A stretch of 64,000 nt of DNA from Arbacia lixula (GCA_963669155.1 OZ022581.1:26254983-26318982), one strand, 5' to 3'. Positions 39,601-47,929 are shown, numbered from the stretch's first letter. Program-made: numbers and translations. Notes: a model not told the origin generated them from the letters alone.

Positions 39601-40285
39601 CCTTTTGCAAGCTTAAAATTTGAAATCGTCTATCACGATCGTAAATTGAAGAAAGTGTGATTCAAGACCATTTCTAAGAATATAGCATCTTGAAGCTTTC
39701 TGTATATGTAAGAAGTTTCAGCCGTTAAATTTCAAACCGACTTTTTTCGTACTACGAAAAAAGTATTAGTCTTTGTTACAGTATCTACCGGTATGTGGTT
39801 ATTATGCATGTGTGAAATCCTAATTTTATGAGTAATTACCAAACTTTGGAGATGATACCTTCTATAGAACAATGTTTTTCATAATGGGTTTTATATTTTA
39901 ATAAACAGATTAATCAATAAAGCAGATATTTCAACACAAACTGCTAAGAGCCTGAGGTAAAGACTATTAATCAGACGTTGTTTACGTGCATTATTTGAAT
40001 TTTACACTACATATCAGTTTAAAATTATGAATATACAGCTTGCTAACACTTATCTATATGTTTTTAATGTTTCAATGGTTTTGTGGTGATCTGAAAAAGG
40101 GACAGGCTGTCTTTAAGTAAAATATGGCACTTACGTTTCAAGATGGCCCCCTCCTCGGCCAAGCCCTTTGATGTGAAGTACTGCTCCACATCGTCTGCTG
40201 TCCACTCATCCCAACTATCATGTGACACGCCATCACATGACCCGTTATCTGGGCCTTGGCTTCGGCGGAGGGCTACCTTTTTCAT
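27541..40285 (-). CDS. SAMHD1: SAM and HD domain-containing dNTP triphosphohydrolase, 15 coding exons
   Basis: Known role: hydrolyses dNTPs to nucleoside plus triphosphate, is activated by GTP/dNTP at allosteric sites, acts in dNTP balance, DNA repair and antiviral defence, mainly in the nucleus. The 15 exons join in phase to 610 residues (human 626). Seen: SAM domain about 28-90 ([27 protein letters not shown]); HD core with His149 (NRFEHSLG), His188-Asp189 (GLCHDLGHGPFSH), His215 and Asp307 ([10 protein letters not shown]), equivalent to human H167, H206/D207, H233 and D311; allosteric residues in DTPQFQRLR (119-127) and Lys98. A charged insert (about 255-272) lengthens the segment before YKGRG. 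The tail has two CDK-type sites, Thr580-Pro-Tyr-Lys and Thr595-Pro-Lys-Lys, and a basic PKKSRK that could be a nuclear signal. The ATG is preceded by an in-frame TAG nine bases upstream. All catalytic and allosteric motifs I checked are intact. Confidence 0.97.
28207..28344 (-). CDS. SAMHD1: SAMHD1 exon 14
   Basis: 138 bases, [18 protein letters not shown] to [11 protein letters not shown], matching the LLPEKFAEQLIRVYCKK region. Acceptor GTCCTAG, donor GTATGT. Confidence 0.93.
28390..28632. repeat. Intronic direct repeat, three copies
   Basis: ACTTGACCTGATGAAACAGC occurs near 28399, 28505 and 28603, each preceded by a TTGTAA-like stretch. Spacing is about 100 bases. Between SAMHD1 exons 13 and 14. 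Confidence 0.85.
28685..28933. mobile_element. MITE family E, full copy
   Basis: Left CTGCCCTACTCTGACAAAAG then GAAGCAA; right TTGCTTCC then TTTGGTCAGAGTAGGGCAG. The flanks share a diverged direct repeat (GATGCT..TGCAGCAAAA near 28658 and 28960). In a SAMHD1 intron. Confidence 0.82.
29200..29326. repeat. 127-bp imperfect hairpin
   Basis: The left arm contains TGCACCACACAGCCACGTCC and TTTACAGTCATGT; the right arm contains ACATGACTGTAAAC and GGACGTCGCTACGTGGTGCA, its inverse with few changes. The turn is CTCGTGCACGAG, itself a palindrome. In the intron before SAMHD1 exon 14 in transcript order. Confidence 0.88.
29362..29418. mobile_element. Fragment of the TA-flanked MITE family H
   Basis: TGTCTATAAAGGCCATTTTC to TTGTAGACAGGTGTGACGG, followed by TA. 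Matches the right end of the complete copy at 29978-30155. Its end lies about 11 bases from the SAMHD1 exon 13 donor. Confidence 0.75.
29431..29535 (-). CDS. SAMHD1: SAMHD1 exon 13
   Basis: 105 bases, [20 protein letters not shown], matching the MDYGMQEKNPIDHV region of human SAMHD1. Donor GTAAGA. A MITE terminus lies about 11 bases inside the following intron. Confidence 0.94.
29745..29900. repeat. Interspersed repeat family F, copy 1
   Basis: Shares GGTCGCTA.GAAAC, GTACCAAAC..TAACAAGGAT and TCTGAA.AAGGCTTGTTAAGCTATGA-like runs with 31850-31980. No inverted ends found, class unknown. Confidence 0.65.
29978..30155. mobile_element. MITE family H, 178 bp, TA target duplication
   Basis: Starts CAGTCAAACCTGTCCTAGCG and ends CTATAGACAGGTTTCACTG, flanked by TA (29976-29977 and 30156-30157). 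Internal repeats of CCTGTCTATAGCRGCC in both orientations. TA duplication and CAGT ends suggest the Tc1/mariner/pogo group. In a SAMHD1 intron. Confidence 0.88.
30223..30315 (-). CDS. SAMHD1: SAMHD1 exon 12
   Basis: 93 bases, [19 protein letters not shown] to DDLVVH. It is a diverged part of the family and is supported mainly by splice sites and phase. Donor GTGAGT. Confidence 0.85.
30871..31066 (-). CDS. SAMHD1: SAMHD1 exon 11
   Basis: 196 bases, [19 protein letters not shown] to [13 protein letters not shown]. Acceptor TTTCAAACAG, donor GTAACG, a slightly weak donor. Confidence 0.93.
31128..31320. mobile_element. MITE family A, copy 3 (left half)
   Basis: GGGGTGTTTCATCTAGATG, then ACGAATGACTTTACGCATGA and CTGGTGACCATTCCTTGTGC, then the interior shared with 231-541 (GTCTGAATACAAAGTTTATG). 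The right arm is missing. In the intron before SAMHD1 exon 11. Confidence 0.8.
31458..31517 (-). CDS. SAMHD1: SAMHD1 exon 10
   Basis: 60 bases, [19 protein letters not shown]. Acceptor TTTTATGCAG, donor GTAAAT. Placed by phase and by similarity to the segment after IIDTM in vertebrates. Confidence 0.88.
31725..31980. repeat. Interspersed repeat family F, copy 2
   Basis: The longest copy. Its first part (GGGTAGCCCTTTTGTATGTA and GTACTGTATGAGAACTTCCC) is shared with 38505-38605, its second part with 29745-29900. Confidence 0.7.
32325..32416 (-). CDS. SAMHD1: SAMHD1 exon 9
   Basis: 92 bases, [20 protein letters not shown], nearly identical to the vertebrate sequence. Acceptor ATTCCACAG, donor GTGAGT. 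Confidence 0.95.
32883..33104 (-). CDS. SAMHD1: SAMHD1 exon 8 (last catalytic Asp)
   Basis: 222 bases. Contains [20 protein letters not shown] and FARDCHHLG with Asp307. Acceptor CCTATGCAG, donor GTGAGC. GC-richer than the surrounding introns. Confidence 0.95.
34143..34304 (-). CDS. SAMHD1: SAMHD1 exon 7
   Basis: 162 bases, starts at His215 ([17 protein letters not shown]) and ends in a charged [11 protein letters not shown] stretch. The acceptor is weak (CCTAG after A-rich sequence); donor GTATGA. Confidence 0.9.
34744..34814 (-). CDS. SAMHD1: SAMHD1 exon 6
   Basis: 71 bases, [20 protein letters not shown]. Acceptor CTTCCCCAG, donor GTAAGA. Confidence 0.93.
35450..35565 (-). CDS. SAMHD1: SAMHD1 exon 5 (HD motif)
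   Basis: 116 bases, ending at the His-Asp pair in AGLCHDLG. Acceptor ATCCCCAG, donor GTATGA. The upstream intron holds a TA-flanked MITE starting 51 bases from the acceptor. Confidence 0.94.
35616..36068. mobile_element. MITE family I, 453 bp, TA target duplication
   Basis: Left CAGTGTGTCCCAGAAAAAAG then GAAACC; right GGTTTCC then TTTTTTCTGGGACACACTG, flanked by TA (35614-35615 and 36069-36070). No transposase. Resembles mariner-type MITEs. In the intron between SAMHD1 exons 4 and 5; the open frame 35431-35853 is an artefact. Confidence 0.9.
36839..36999 (-). CDS. SAMHD1: SAMHD1 exon 4 (HD domain start)
   Basis: 161 bases. Contains [30 protein letters not shown] and HNRFEHSLG: first metal-site His and allosteric residues. 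Acceptor ACTCCTCAG, donor GTGAGC. Confidence 0.95.
37413..37488 (-). CDS. SAMHD1: SAMHD1 exon 3 (end of SAM domain)
   Basis: 76 bases, [19 protein letters not shown] to the allosteric-site lysine equivalent (Lys98). Acceptor AACTCCAG, donor GTGAAA. Confidence 0.9.
37866..38330. repeat. Diverged tandem duplication in a SAMHD1 intron
   Basis: GACAGGAAAC-GATGAAA, TTGTGAATGTACAT and CAAAACATCA...CAGT.TTG.TTCCC each occur twice in order. Later landmarks are about 260 bases apart and earlier ones about 180, because of a family G-like insertion at 38150-38235. Confidence 0.75.
38150..38235. mobile_element. Short TTAA-bounded element, family G-like
   Basis: Begins TTAACCTTTCACATGCC and ends CCATGGGTTAA. 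It interrupts one unit of the tandem duplication, as expected of an insertion. Similarity to family G is limited to the ends. Confidence 0.45.
38505..38605. repeat. Interspersed repeat family F, copy 3
   Basis: GGGTAGCCCTCTTGTACATG, then TACTGTATAAGTACTTCCCT, matching the first part of 31725-31980. Confidence 0.65.
38795..38861 (-). CDS. SAMHD1: SAMHD1 exon 2 (SAM domain)
   Basis: 67 bases, [20 protein letters not shown]. Acceptor TTTCTTTCACAG, donor GTAAGA. In phase with both neighbours. Confidence 0.92.
39585..40116. mobile_element. MITE family D, 532 bp, beside SAMHD1 exon 1
   Basis: Left TTAAAGATTGTCTGTCCC then TTTTGCAAG; right CTGAAAAAGGGACAGGC then TGTCTTTAA. Same family as the host element at 12599-16116. 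An inner palindrome near 39750 reads TTTTTTCGTACTACGAAAAAA. Its right end is 18 bases from the exon 1 coding boundary. Confidence 0.85.
40135..40285 (-). CDS. SAMHD1: SAMHD1 exon 1 (start, SAM domain)
   Basis: Encodes residues 1-50 plus one base, from [10 protein letters not shown] to AILKR. Donor GTAAGT. A CCTGTGTAG just upstream of the ATG could be an acceptor for a 5' UTR exon. Confidence 0.93.
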
Positions 40286-40784
40286 CGTGTCCTACACAGG
40301 TGTGCAATATAAATAAGATTGTTGAATTCATGGTGCCACTGTTATAATAATAAATTATTATCAAATTAATAAAGTCTAGGCTGCTTTAAACTTACAGTCT
40401 AAGATGGACTAAGGCAGATCTATATCTGAACTGTTGATGTTATCACTAAACAAGGTCCAGGACATTATGTAGATTCCAGCGCCTAGTCTGTATAGTTGTA
40501 CTTTTCTATCGTCTATCATCTATTATATCCTACACAGATTGAATCTTGTATAATGATTGGTTCAAACAGTATCATGTGACCAAATATATTTCAACTATGA
40601 TGTTACGTGACATCAGACATCGATTTTATGCTGTGCACGAAGTTAGAATGGCCTGGACTACTCGGTGAAGACAATGCATTGTATCAGATTCGCTCTACAA
40701 CATCATTTCTTGACTTCAAGAGGAATAAACGTTAAGGAAGGTTAAGAATTTGCTCTCTCTAATCGTACATTCAAAGTCATATAA
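40286..40784 (-). promoter_or_regulatory. SAMHD1 upstream region
   Basis: Lies between the SAMHD1 start and the Crypton relic, so it should hold the 5' UTR or promoter unless a further upstream exon exists. I see no TATA box or other clear core element. Confidence 0.3.
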
Positions 40785-41716
40785 GTGAAGCTTAAATCAA
40801 AGGGAAAGGCATCGGTTAAGCACTACCCAGCTATCTGTGATGCTGATATCAAACTAATTCAAGAAAGCCTTGACATTTTCAACCCTAGACAGCTGCAACA
40901 CAAAGTTTTCTTAGATTGCATGATGTACTTCGCGAATCGGGGTATGGAAAATTTGCGAGGAATGAAGTGCAGTGATTCTGTTCTACATGAGGAAAATGGC
41001 CATGAGTATTTCAGTATGAAAGACATGTCAACAAAAAAATCACAAGGCAGATGAAGATGTGAGCCAGGGTGGACAGATGCACGAAATCGCTGGAAATTCT
41101 TGTTGCCCAGTAAAGAACATGAGGTATTACATTTCCAAGTTAAAGTGATGATAAGGTCTTGTATGACAATGTGCCCTTTGGCAAGAATTCTCTTCAAATG
41201 ATGATGTAGAAAATCAGCGAGAGTGCAGGGTGTTCGAAACCTTAGACCAACCATTTGCTCCGTGCCACGAGCATCACCATCCTAGATCAAGCAGGATATT
41301 CTTCGCGAAACATCATGACCGTTTCTGGTCATCTGTCAATCAAAAACTATGCACGAACAAGCGATCAACACAAGATAGCCATGTCCAACACTCTTTCTTC
41401 TGTAATTCAACAACAGAGAAGTGAGCCAGAGTCTGTGCCTATGTCCACCAATAATCGTGACCAACCATCAACATCGGACAATTTGGACTGCATGTTTGAC
41501 AACGATGATTTGTTCACCGACAGTCAATTGGAGAGAGCTCTCAGTGCCTTTCCGAACTCTTATCCCCTGCAAGATGTGACCAATTTAGATGTTCCTCTCA
41601 GGTCGACTACTTCTGGTACCACTGCAAATACAGCCACAAGTAGTAACGTTTCTCTGAATCTGCTTAGCAGCCAACCACACTCATTCAATTTTCATGGGCG
41701 TGTTGTGAACATCTAA
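40785..41716 (+). pseudogene. Crypton-type tyrosine recombinase relic (DUF3504 family)
   Basis: The family are transposon tyrosine recombinases, also domesticated in KCTD1, QRICH1 and ZMYM genes. Seen: frame one (40785-41054) with KASVKHYPAICDADI, QLQHKVFLDCMMYFANRG and ENLRGM; a frame change at an A-run near 41035, after which the downstream frame reads DEDVSQGGQMHEIAGNSCC; a further disruption near 41146; two in-frame TAG codons just before TNHLLRATS, SGHLSIKNYA and RTSDQHKIAMSNTL. These carry the Arg, His and Tyr pattern of the catalytic core. A Ser/Asp-rich tail (41400-41716) remains open. It is a decayed element, not a working gene. It lies head to head with SAMHD1 at about 500 bases. 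Confidence 0.85.
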
Positions 41717-41937
41717 AACAAATAACTAGAACACGAAAACAATACAAATTGTAAATATGTCAAGAGTTTTCCAGTTTTCATCGTTGCATCATTCATATTT
41801 CCAGTTTTCATTGTTTCTTCTTTACTTCAAGTTTAAATCCAAATGAGCAATTTATTGTGGCAAGTTAACATCTCATTTTCTCTCTTGTAATAATTTCAGG
41901 ATATAAATCAAATATATCATGCACTATTTTCGAAGTA

Positions 41938-42053
41938 CCAGGTGAAATTACGGATTCCTCGGTCGCAGGAATAGTACTTTTTTTTGAGGGGCTGCGCCCT
42001 TCAAAAATAGTGCTATTCCTGCCACCTTGGAATCCATAATTTCACTGCACTGG
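41938..42053. repeat. 116-bp imperfect hairpin
   Basis: Left CCAGGTGAAATTACGGATTC then CTATTCCTGCGACC-type sequence in inverse, right GAATCCATAATTTCACTGCA. Loop GGGGCTGCGCCC. No coding function. Confidence 0.85.
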
Positions 42054-43085
42054 AACTATGCATGTATCATCGTTTATGACAAGCACTGGGGTAGCCTTAC
42101 GAGGACCTTACCCACGGGAACACACGGCTGTCAGATAAAATAACTCAGGTAGTGTCAATACTGCCTTACTTTGACAAAAGGAAGCAAGTGAGAAATCACT
42201 GGAATGGTCCTGTACTGTGGAACTAGAACTAGAACATGTCCTGTGTAAATGTCGTAGGGCTAGCACCGAGGCAGGTCCGGCACAGCTGCTGCACAGCGCA
42301 GGCCGCCAGATGCGGGGACCCCACTGTCTCCGCTGCCACTGTTCACTCTGATTCACGCAACACAGCAAACGCCAAGAAAGCTAAAATTAGCTAGTTTATT
42401 TTAGAGCAAATTTGCAGTATTGTGCACTGGCACGCAATAAAGCTACAACATATTTTAAGTAACCAACATGTCGTTTATATATTTATGTTTTTAATCGAAG
42501 ATAATCTATTCGATCTTACCGCTTGATTGCCAGCTTCCTAGACTGCGATAAAAGCCGGAGATAACTGCTTAGCCTCAGGGATCCAGTGGTGGAGGTACGT
42601 CCGGTGTGCATATGCGGCATGCAGGGTACACAGTAGTACTAGTACGGTGGGACTCCGCGCAGTGCAAGTTCTGTCGCTGGCTCGCGCGCATGTGTAAGTT
42701 TGTCTTCCATATAATTAGTTATCTGATACAAAATAAATGTTTAGGGCCAAATTTGTCCATTCTAAAGCAAATGTATTTCTATCTAAATGACTGAGTGCAC
42801 TTGTGTTGACATTTTGTCTAATGTTTCTAAGATGAATATTCACCTGTTTTTCATGCAGTGCTAATGCGTATTCAGAAACAGAAATGCACTTCCCCGGGTG
42901 CACTTCTTGATCCGTATGAAAGTTCTTTGCCTGCTCTTGACACAGAAGATGCAAATAATTTCCATGAAAACACTAGTTAATACCTGAACTCTGAAACAAT
43001 ACCAAATTCAACACAAAACTCCTTTTGTGCAATATAGCATCATGTATCATTAATGACACTCTGATAACATAAGATAAGATAAGAT
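42054..43085. other. No gene recognised
   Basis: Short unrelated open frames only. Contains one arm of MITE family E (42171-42200: CTGCCTTACTTTGACAAAAG then GAAGCAAGT). The rest is unassigned AT-rich sequence. Confidence 0.45.
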
Positions 43086-43249
43086 TAAATACTGAAGAAG
43101 TTTATTTACTTTAATGTAAGTTGTATGTATTCATGTTATTGTATAAATACCCCGAGAGGGGTTCGATATCGAACCCCTCTCGGGGTATTTATACAATAAC
43201 ATGAATACATACAACTTACATTAAAGTAAATAAACTTCTTCAGTATTTA
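43086..43249. repeat. 164-bp perfect palindrome without spacer
   Basis: The two 82-base halves are exact reverse complements by base-by-base comparison, centred between 43167 and 43168 in TTCGATATCGAA. Outer landmarks are TACTGAAGAAGTTTATTTAC and its inverse, inner landmarks CCCCGAGAGGGG and CCCCTCTCGGGG. The outer 12 bases or so end in A/T-rich sequence with no target duplication. Confidence 0.97.
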
Positions 43250-43461
43250 CAACACCAAGCACACAGGATTTCTTACAATTCTACCATTACGTATAAAGTG
43301 CATGTTCGTGACGCTGAATAGTATTTCATCAAAATCACTTCTTTTTGGTTCATGACTAAAATGTTTCATCATTATGTTAACAAATTTTACAAGTTTCCTC
43401 AACTGGCAAGAGTCTCGCATCTTAAAATAGAGCTATGTCTACGACTACGTAATACTGATTT

Positions 43462-44575
43462 CTATGAATATAACTTTCTCTCTTCCAAAAAGAAAGGACA
43501 AACAAATATATAATGGAATTCATCCACTGTATCTGACAAGCAGAGTATCCATATATCATTCTGCGACATGTCTGAGTCAAACCTATCATTATTTACAGGT
43601 AAACTGTGTGATCTACATCTGAATTTACACAAAGTAGTAGCATCTGTACTATTAAGAAACAGCAGATACTTTTCCAGTTCCAATAGGTCTTTAAACATTG
43701 TATAATCGGAACATAAGCGGTTTATATTGTAGCTTTCCAATCCTGTTTAAAGATATCAGCTAGTCTCAATTTCAAGGCCTTCAGTACCCATGACTCTGAG
43801 ATAACCACACATTACCAAATCCTGCATTGTTCAATATATCTTCAACATAGCGTAACCAATTTGACTGCTGAATTCAAGTCTTCATTTTGGCTCAAGCATT
43901 TTGAAAGACGGTAAAGTAAAAATGAGTGCTTGGTTTGTTTCTCTTTGATGATCTTTAACCAAAACCCAACCATTCTGCATTTGACATGGTTTAGAATTAC
44001 ACATCGACCAGTTTCACCATAAACCATGCAGTCGGGAGTGCATTTATTAACATGTAATATAGTTCTTGAAAGCTTTCTGTGAAATACTTCAATTTGACTT
44101 ATATTTTCGTATCCCCAAACCTCGCTTCCATACAACAAAATCAGTAACACCATACGATCAAATAACTCACATTGAGTATCTATAGATAACTGCAATCTCT
44201 TTGCTTTAACTAGCATACTAAATAAAGCCTTTTGAGCGTGAATCACTTGCTTTGTGATGGCCTTCTTGAAGCTGCCATTGTAGTTGAATTTCACTCCTAG
44301 ATAAACAAAATCATAAACAATCTCCAACTCTTCGCCATTAAATATGAATGATTGTACCTTCCTCACTTTTCCTCGGGAGAAAATTACAATTTGTGTTTTA
44401 CTGGTATTAACTTGAATATGCCATTTCAAGCAGTACTCCTCAGCTCCATGCAATGCAATTTGAAGCTCCTCTGAACTTTCAGCGAAAATGAGGGTGTCAT
44501 CGGCATATAATAAGCAGACTAATCTAGAAAAAGCCTTTATTTCATCTTCGCTTACATGATGGCAGTTGCTAGTGG
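43462..44575 (-). mobile_element. Non-LTR retrotransposon fragment (reverse transcriptase C-half), 5'-truncated
   Basis: Reading down the minus strand from about 44575, the frame contains LLYADDTLIFAESSEE, the reverse transcriptase active-site motif, then YLGVKFNYNGSFKKAI, LLYGSEVWG and YGETGR. A stop at 43842-43844 ends this frame. A second frame, 43740-43462, has LCKFRCRSHSLPVNNDRF and DEFHYIFVCPFF, the usual C-terminus of such elements. The upstream RT motifs and endonuclease are absent. It is likely a dead 5'-truncated insertion of the CR1/L2/RTE-like groups; clade not decided. Confidence 0.88.
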
Positions 44576-44679
44576 ATTGACAGGTGTGACACAGACACCT
44601 TTGAGCACAGGTGGCTCTGGATCAAGTGTGCATAATGTGCGGCGAGAGTTATACTATCGAGTGGATGTGCGCATGAGTA

Positions 44680-44688
44680 GGTGTGTGC

Positions 44689-44740
<52 letters not shown>
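44680..44740. repeat. (GT)n microsatellite
   Basis: GT dinucleotides over about 50 bases, preceded by interrupted GTGTGCGT. Lies just beyond the truncated end of the retrotransposon fragment. Confidence 0.97.
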
Positions 44741-44741
<1 letters not shown>

Positions 44742-45029
44742 TGTTAGATTCAAAACTAACACCAATTACACTGCTTGTCGATTATAAGACTGTCTAAAAT
44801 GCTAGCAAAGAGAATAAAAGAGGTACTAAGTGAAATAGTGCATTACGATCAAGTAGGATAGACAGGAACATAGGGGAAGCTGTAAGATTAATAGATGACA
44901 TCGTGGGGTGGTTAAGCAACAAATATGAGATAAATTGTGCACTTTTGTGTACGAGCATCAAATTTAGCACACATGTTCAAAATCATAATTGGAACAATAT
45001 TATATATAGAGGCATCTCAAAATATTTTC

Positions 45030-45960
45030 AGGGGCGCCTGGGGGCAGCCCCCAAAGTGCCCCAGGGGCCCTAATATGTTATTTTTACTTCTTTTCGAAAA
45101 CGCACGGCCGGACTTGATAAAAACCTTGATAGGAATCATCCCTAGGTAATAGGGACCTTACCTTGTTAAAATGTGTGGTCATAAGTGGCAAGTGGCAAGG
45201 GGGCCGGGGGATAGCCCTCCAAACAGCTCCTTGGGGCATTTTTCTCTTATTTTGGGACATTTTCCCAAGAATGAAAAACTGGATTTTAACCAAACTTGAT
45301 AGGAATCATCTTTAGATAATAGGGACCAATAGTTGTCAAACCTGGGGTACACAAGCGGCAAGGGGCTGGGGAAGAGGGGTAGACGCCAAAACGCCCTAGG
45401 GGAAACTTTCATTTTTTTTTTGATACTTTTTTTCAAGAATGAATAACAAGAATCATCCTTAGGTATTAGGGACCTTAAGTTATTAGAATGGTGGGACACA
45501 AATGGCAAGGAGCCGGGAGGGGGTAGCACCCCCAACAAAAAAATTCCCCCATTGGGCAACTTCCCCTTATTTTTGACTTTTTCAGAAGAATAGATAAGTG
45601 AATTTTAACCAAATCTGATAGGAATCATCCGTAGGTATTAGGAACCTCAAGTTCTTAAAATGGGGGACACAAATGACAAGGAGCAGGGAGGGGGTAGCCC
45701 CCCCCCCCCAACAAAAAAATGGGCAACTTTCCCTTATTCTTGACTTTTACAGAAGAATGAATAACTGGATTTTAATCAAACTTGATAGGAATTATCCTTA
45801 GGTAATAGGGAGATTAAGTTCTTAAAATGGCAGTATGCAAGTAGAAAGGGGCGGATGCCCAAATTCCCCCAGGGGGCAAATTCCACTTATTTTTTCCTTT
45901 TTCTCAAAGGTAAATGACTGGATTTTAAGCAAACCTGAAACTCTGAAAAGAAGACCTAAG
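45030..45960. repeat. Diverged satellite array, about six units of about 165 bp
   Basis: ACTTGATAGGAATCATCC-TTAGGTAATAGGGACC-like blocks recur near 45129, 45298, 45449, 45619 and 45784. Each is followed by a GGCAAGG.GC.GGG block and a CCCCC.GGGGCAA block. The longest open frame (45179-45559, minus) is a by-product of the period and has no family resemblance. Confidence 0.92.
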
Positions 45961-47554
45961 GTTGTAAAAATGGGATACATATCTAAGTAAAAACTGTTGG
46001 ATTTCATAAAAACTCGACATATTATGCTCAGACATTGGGAAAGATTTGTTGAAAATGGGGAGCCCATCTGACATTAACTAGCTACAGCCCACCCCCCCCC
46101 CCCCATCACCACAACCACCTCAGAAATGCGCCTTGCGATTCAACATTTTAAGAAAAAAGAATGTTTTCTCGAATGTATCCACACTGTACAGTAACCAAGG
46201 ATAATCTAACGTACACATGCAGTCGCGTACTCATCTGATGAGGAGACAAGGAGGATCCAAGATGGCGTCCAAAATGAGTTTGAGTTTGATATTTTATTAT
46301 CCAAATAAAAAGAATATGTACAAAACATTGCGAAACTAAAAGTTTTTCAAAGGTATTAAAACGATAAATGGGACCAGAAAATAGAATGAAATGCTAATCG
46401 TGTCTGGTACCATTAATTAAAAATGGCTGGCAAAGCCATGTATTTAGTTTTATTTTGTTCTATATTTCACTTACAAGCACCACATTTAGTACATAGGTTA
46501 ATGATTATGAACTCAACAAAATTAGATATAGAGGCATTTAAAGATGACCCGTCTCTTTTTATCTGCAAACTTCATGAAAGTTCGCACATATTTAGCACGT
46601 ATCTTTGGGATACTAGCTGCGAAATGTTAAGGTCAAATGTACCATAACTCCCGTAGAATAAATGACAATCTGACTAGTTTTTACTGAGATTTGACTATTT
46701 TCGTGGTACGAAAAAAGAAAGCCCGATCAATTACCGAAAATGATTTCCTCAAAACCGAATATTACGCTTTGTCGCTTCCAGGGAAGGGTTACATAGCCAC
46801 TCTCTTTCAAATGATGACAAAGTCAGGGAACTTTAAGAATTAGATCTGCAAAAGGGACGGGCTACTTTAAAACATGTGTCCTTAAGATGCCATTTTTCAT
46901 GTAGGCGTCTAAAATGTCTGCCTTCGGCATTTATGCCATTTTGAGTTCTTTGACGTCACTGGAGGCGTGCGTGTTTTTTTTTTTTCAAATTTTCGTCAAA
47001 ATGAAACTTTATTGCGGCAAACGAATGTGAAATTCGTTTCTAGTGGATAATTCTGCATAGATTAGTAAGAGCCTTTTTCCCCAATTTAGTAACCTTTTAA
47101 ATCATTGTTGATATTTGTCGCAGTGTATTCTCTCTTCTCTACCGTCTTTTAGCAGTCTTCTCTTTCATTTCTCTCCCTCCCCATTTTCTTTCTTTCAACT
47201 TCCTTCTACTTCATTTAAATCCTTGTGAGCTCGCACTCCTCACTTTAACTTCTCTTTAATCATTTGCCCTCATTCAACTCCTTTCTTGCAATCTTTTACA
47301 ATTAACAGTCTACTTTAATTTAACCCTTTGTACTTCTCCCGACCTCCTGCCGTGCAGTATAGATTGCCATGGAACTTTATTTACGTATTAATTCAAGAAA
47401 TCATTAAATAAAGAACACCTTCCCCCATTTAATCTGCCATGGCCCTCCTGAGGACCGACAGTAAACGAAAAGAGGAAGGACTTATTACAAACAATAAACA
47501 CCACAAAGGAACTTGGTTATCGGAATTACTTTTAAAGTAGTTTAATCAATGTTT
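45961..47554. other. No gene recognised
   Basis: Contains a C-run near 46092, the right end of a family D MITE at about 46690-46870 (GCAAAAGGGACGGGCTACTT with an inner TTTTCGTGGTACGAAAAA), and a pyrimidine-rich stretch at 47120-47300. No exon seen. Confidence 0.45.
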
Positions 47555-47929
47555 AAAGGGCATATACTGTACATGTACTGGGAAGGCAAAAAAGCCTTCA
47601 AAAAGTAATTGTTAGCAATCTTCTTGCCAATGGTCTTAAATTCATGTATTGTCCATTTTAGAAGCTTGCTGAAAGTTATTTGCCCTCAAATGATCTATAT
47701 TTGGAGTAATGAGTGATTAAGTCACAAATCCTCAAAATGTTCGGGCCGAACATTTTGAGGATTTAATCATTAATCATTAATTACTCCATATGTGGATCAT
47801 TTGAGGGCAAATAACTTTCAGCAAGCTTCTAAAATGGACAATACATGAATTTAAGACCATTGGCAAGAAGATTGCTAACAATTGCCTTTTGAAGGCTTTT
47901 TTGCCTTCCCAGTACAGTATATGCCCTTT
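47555..47929. mobile_element. 375-bp near-perfect fold-back element
   Basis: Arms of about 187 bases around a centre at 47745 (CAAAATGTTCGGGCCGAACA). Landmarks: AAAGGGCATATACTG and CAGTATATGCCCTTT, GCAAGCTTCTAAAATGG and its inverse. The arms differ by an ACATGT insertion at the left end, a TGATTAAGTCAC difference near the centre and a few bases. The left end reads TTTAAAGGG, similar to other TTAA-bounded families. Confidence 0.93.

Noticed and set aside
40785-41716. Domesticated Crypton-derived host gene
   Set aside because: Two in-frame stops and frame changes in the catalytic domain argue for a dead element, unless introns not visible to me remove them.
45179-45559. 126-residue minus-strand frame with internal repeats
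   Set aside because: By-product of the satellite period; no protein family.
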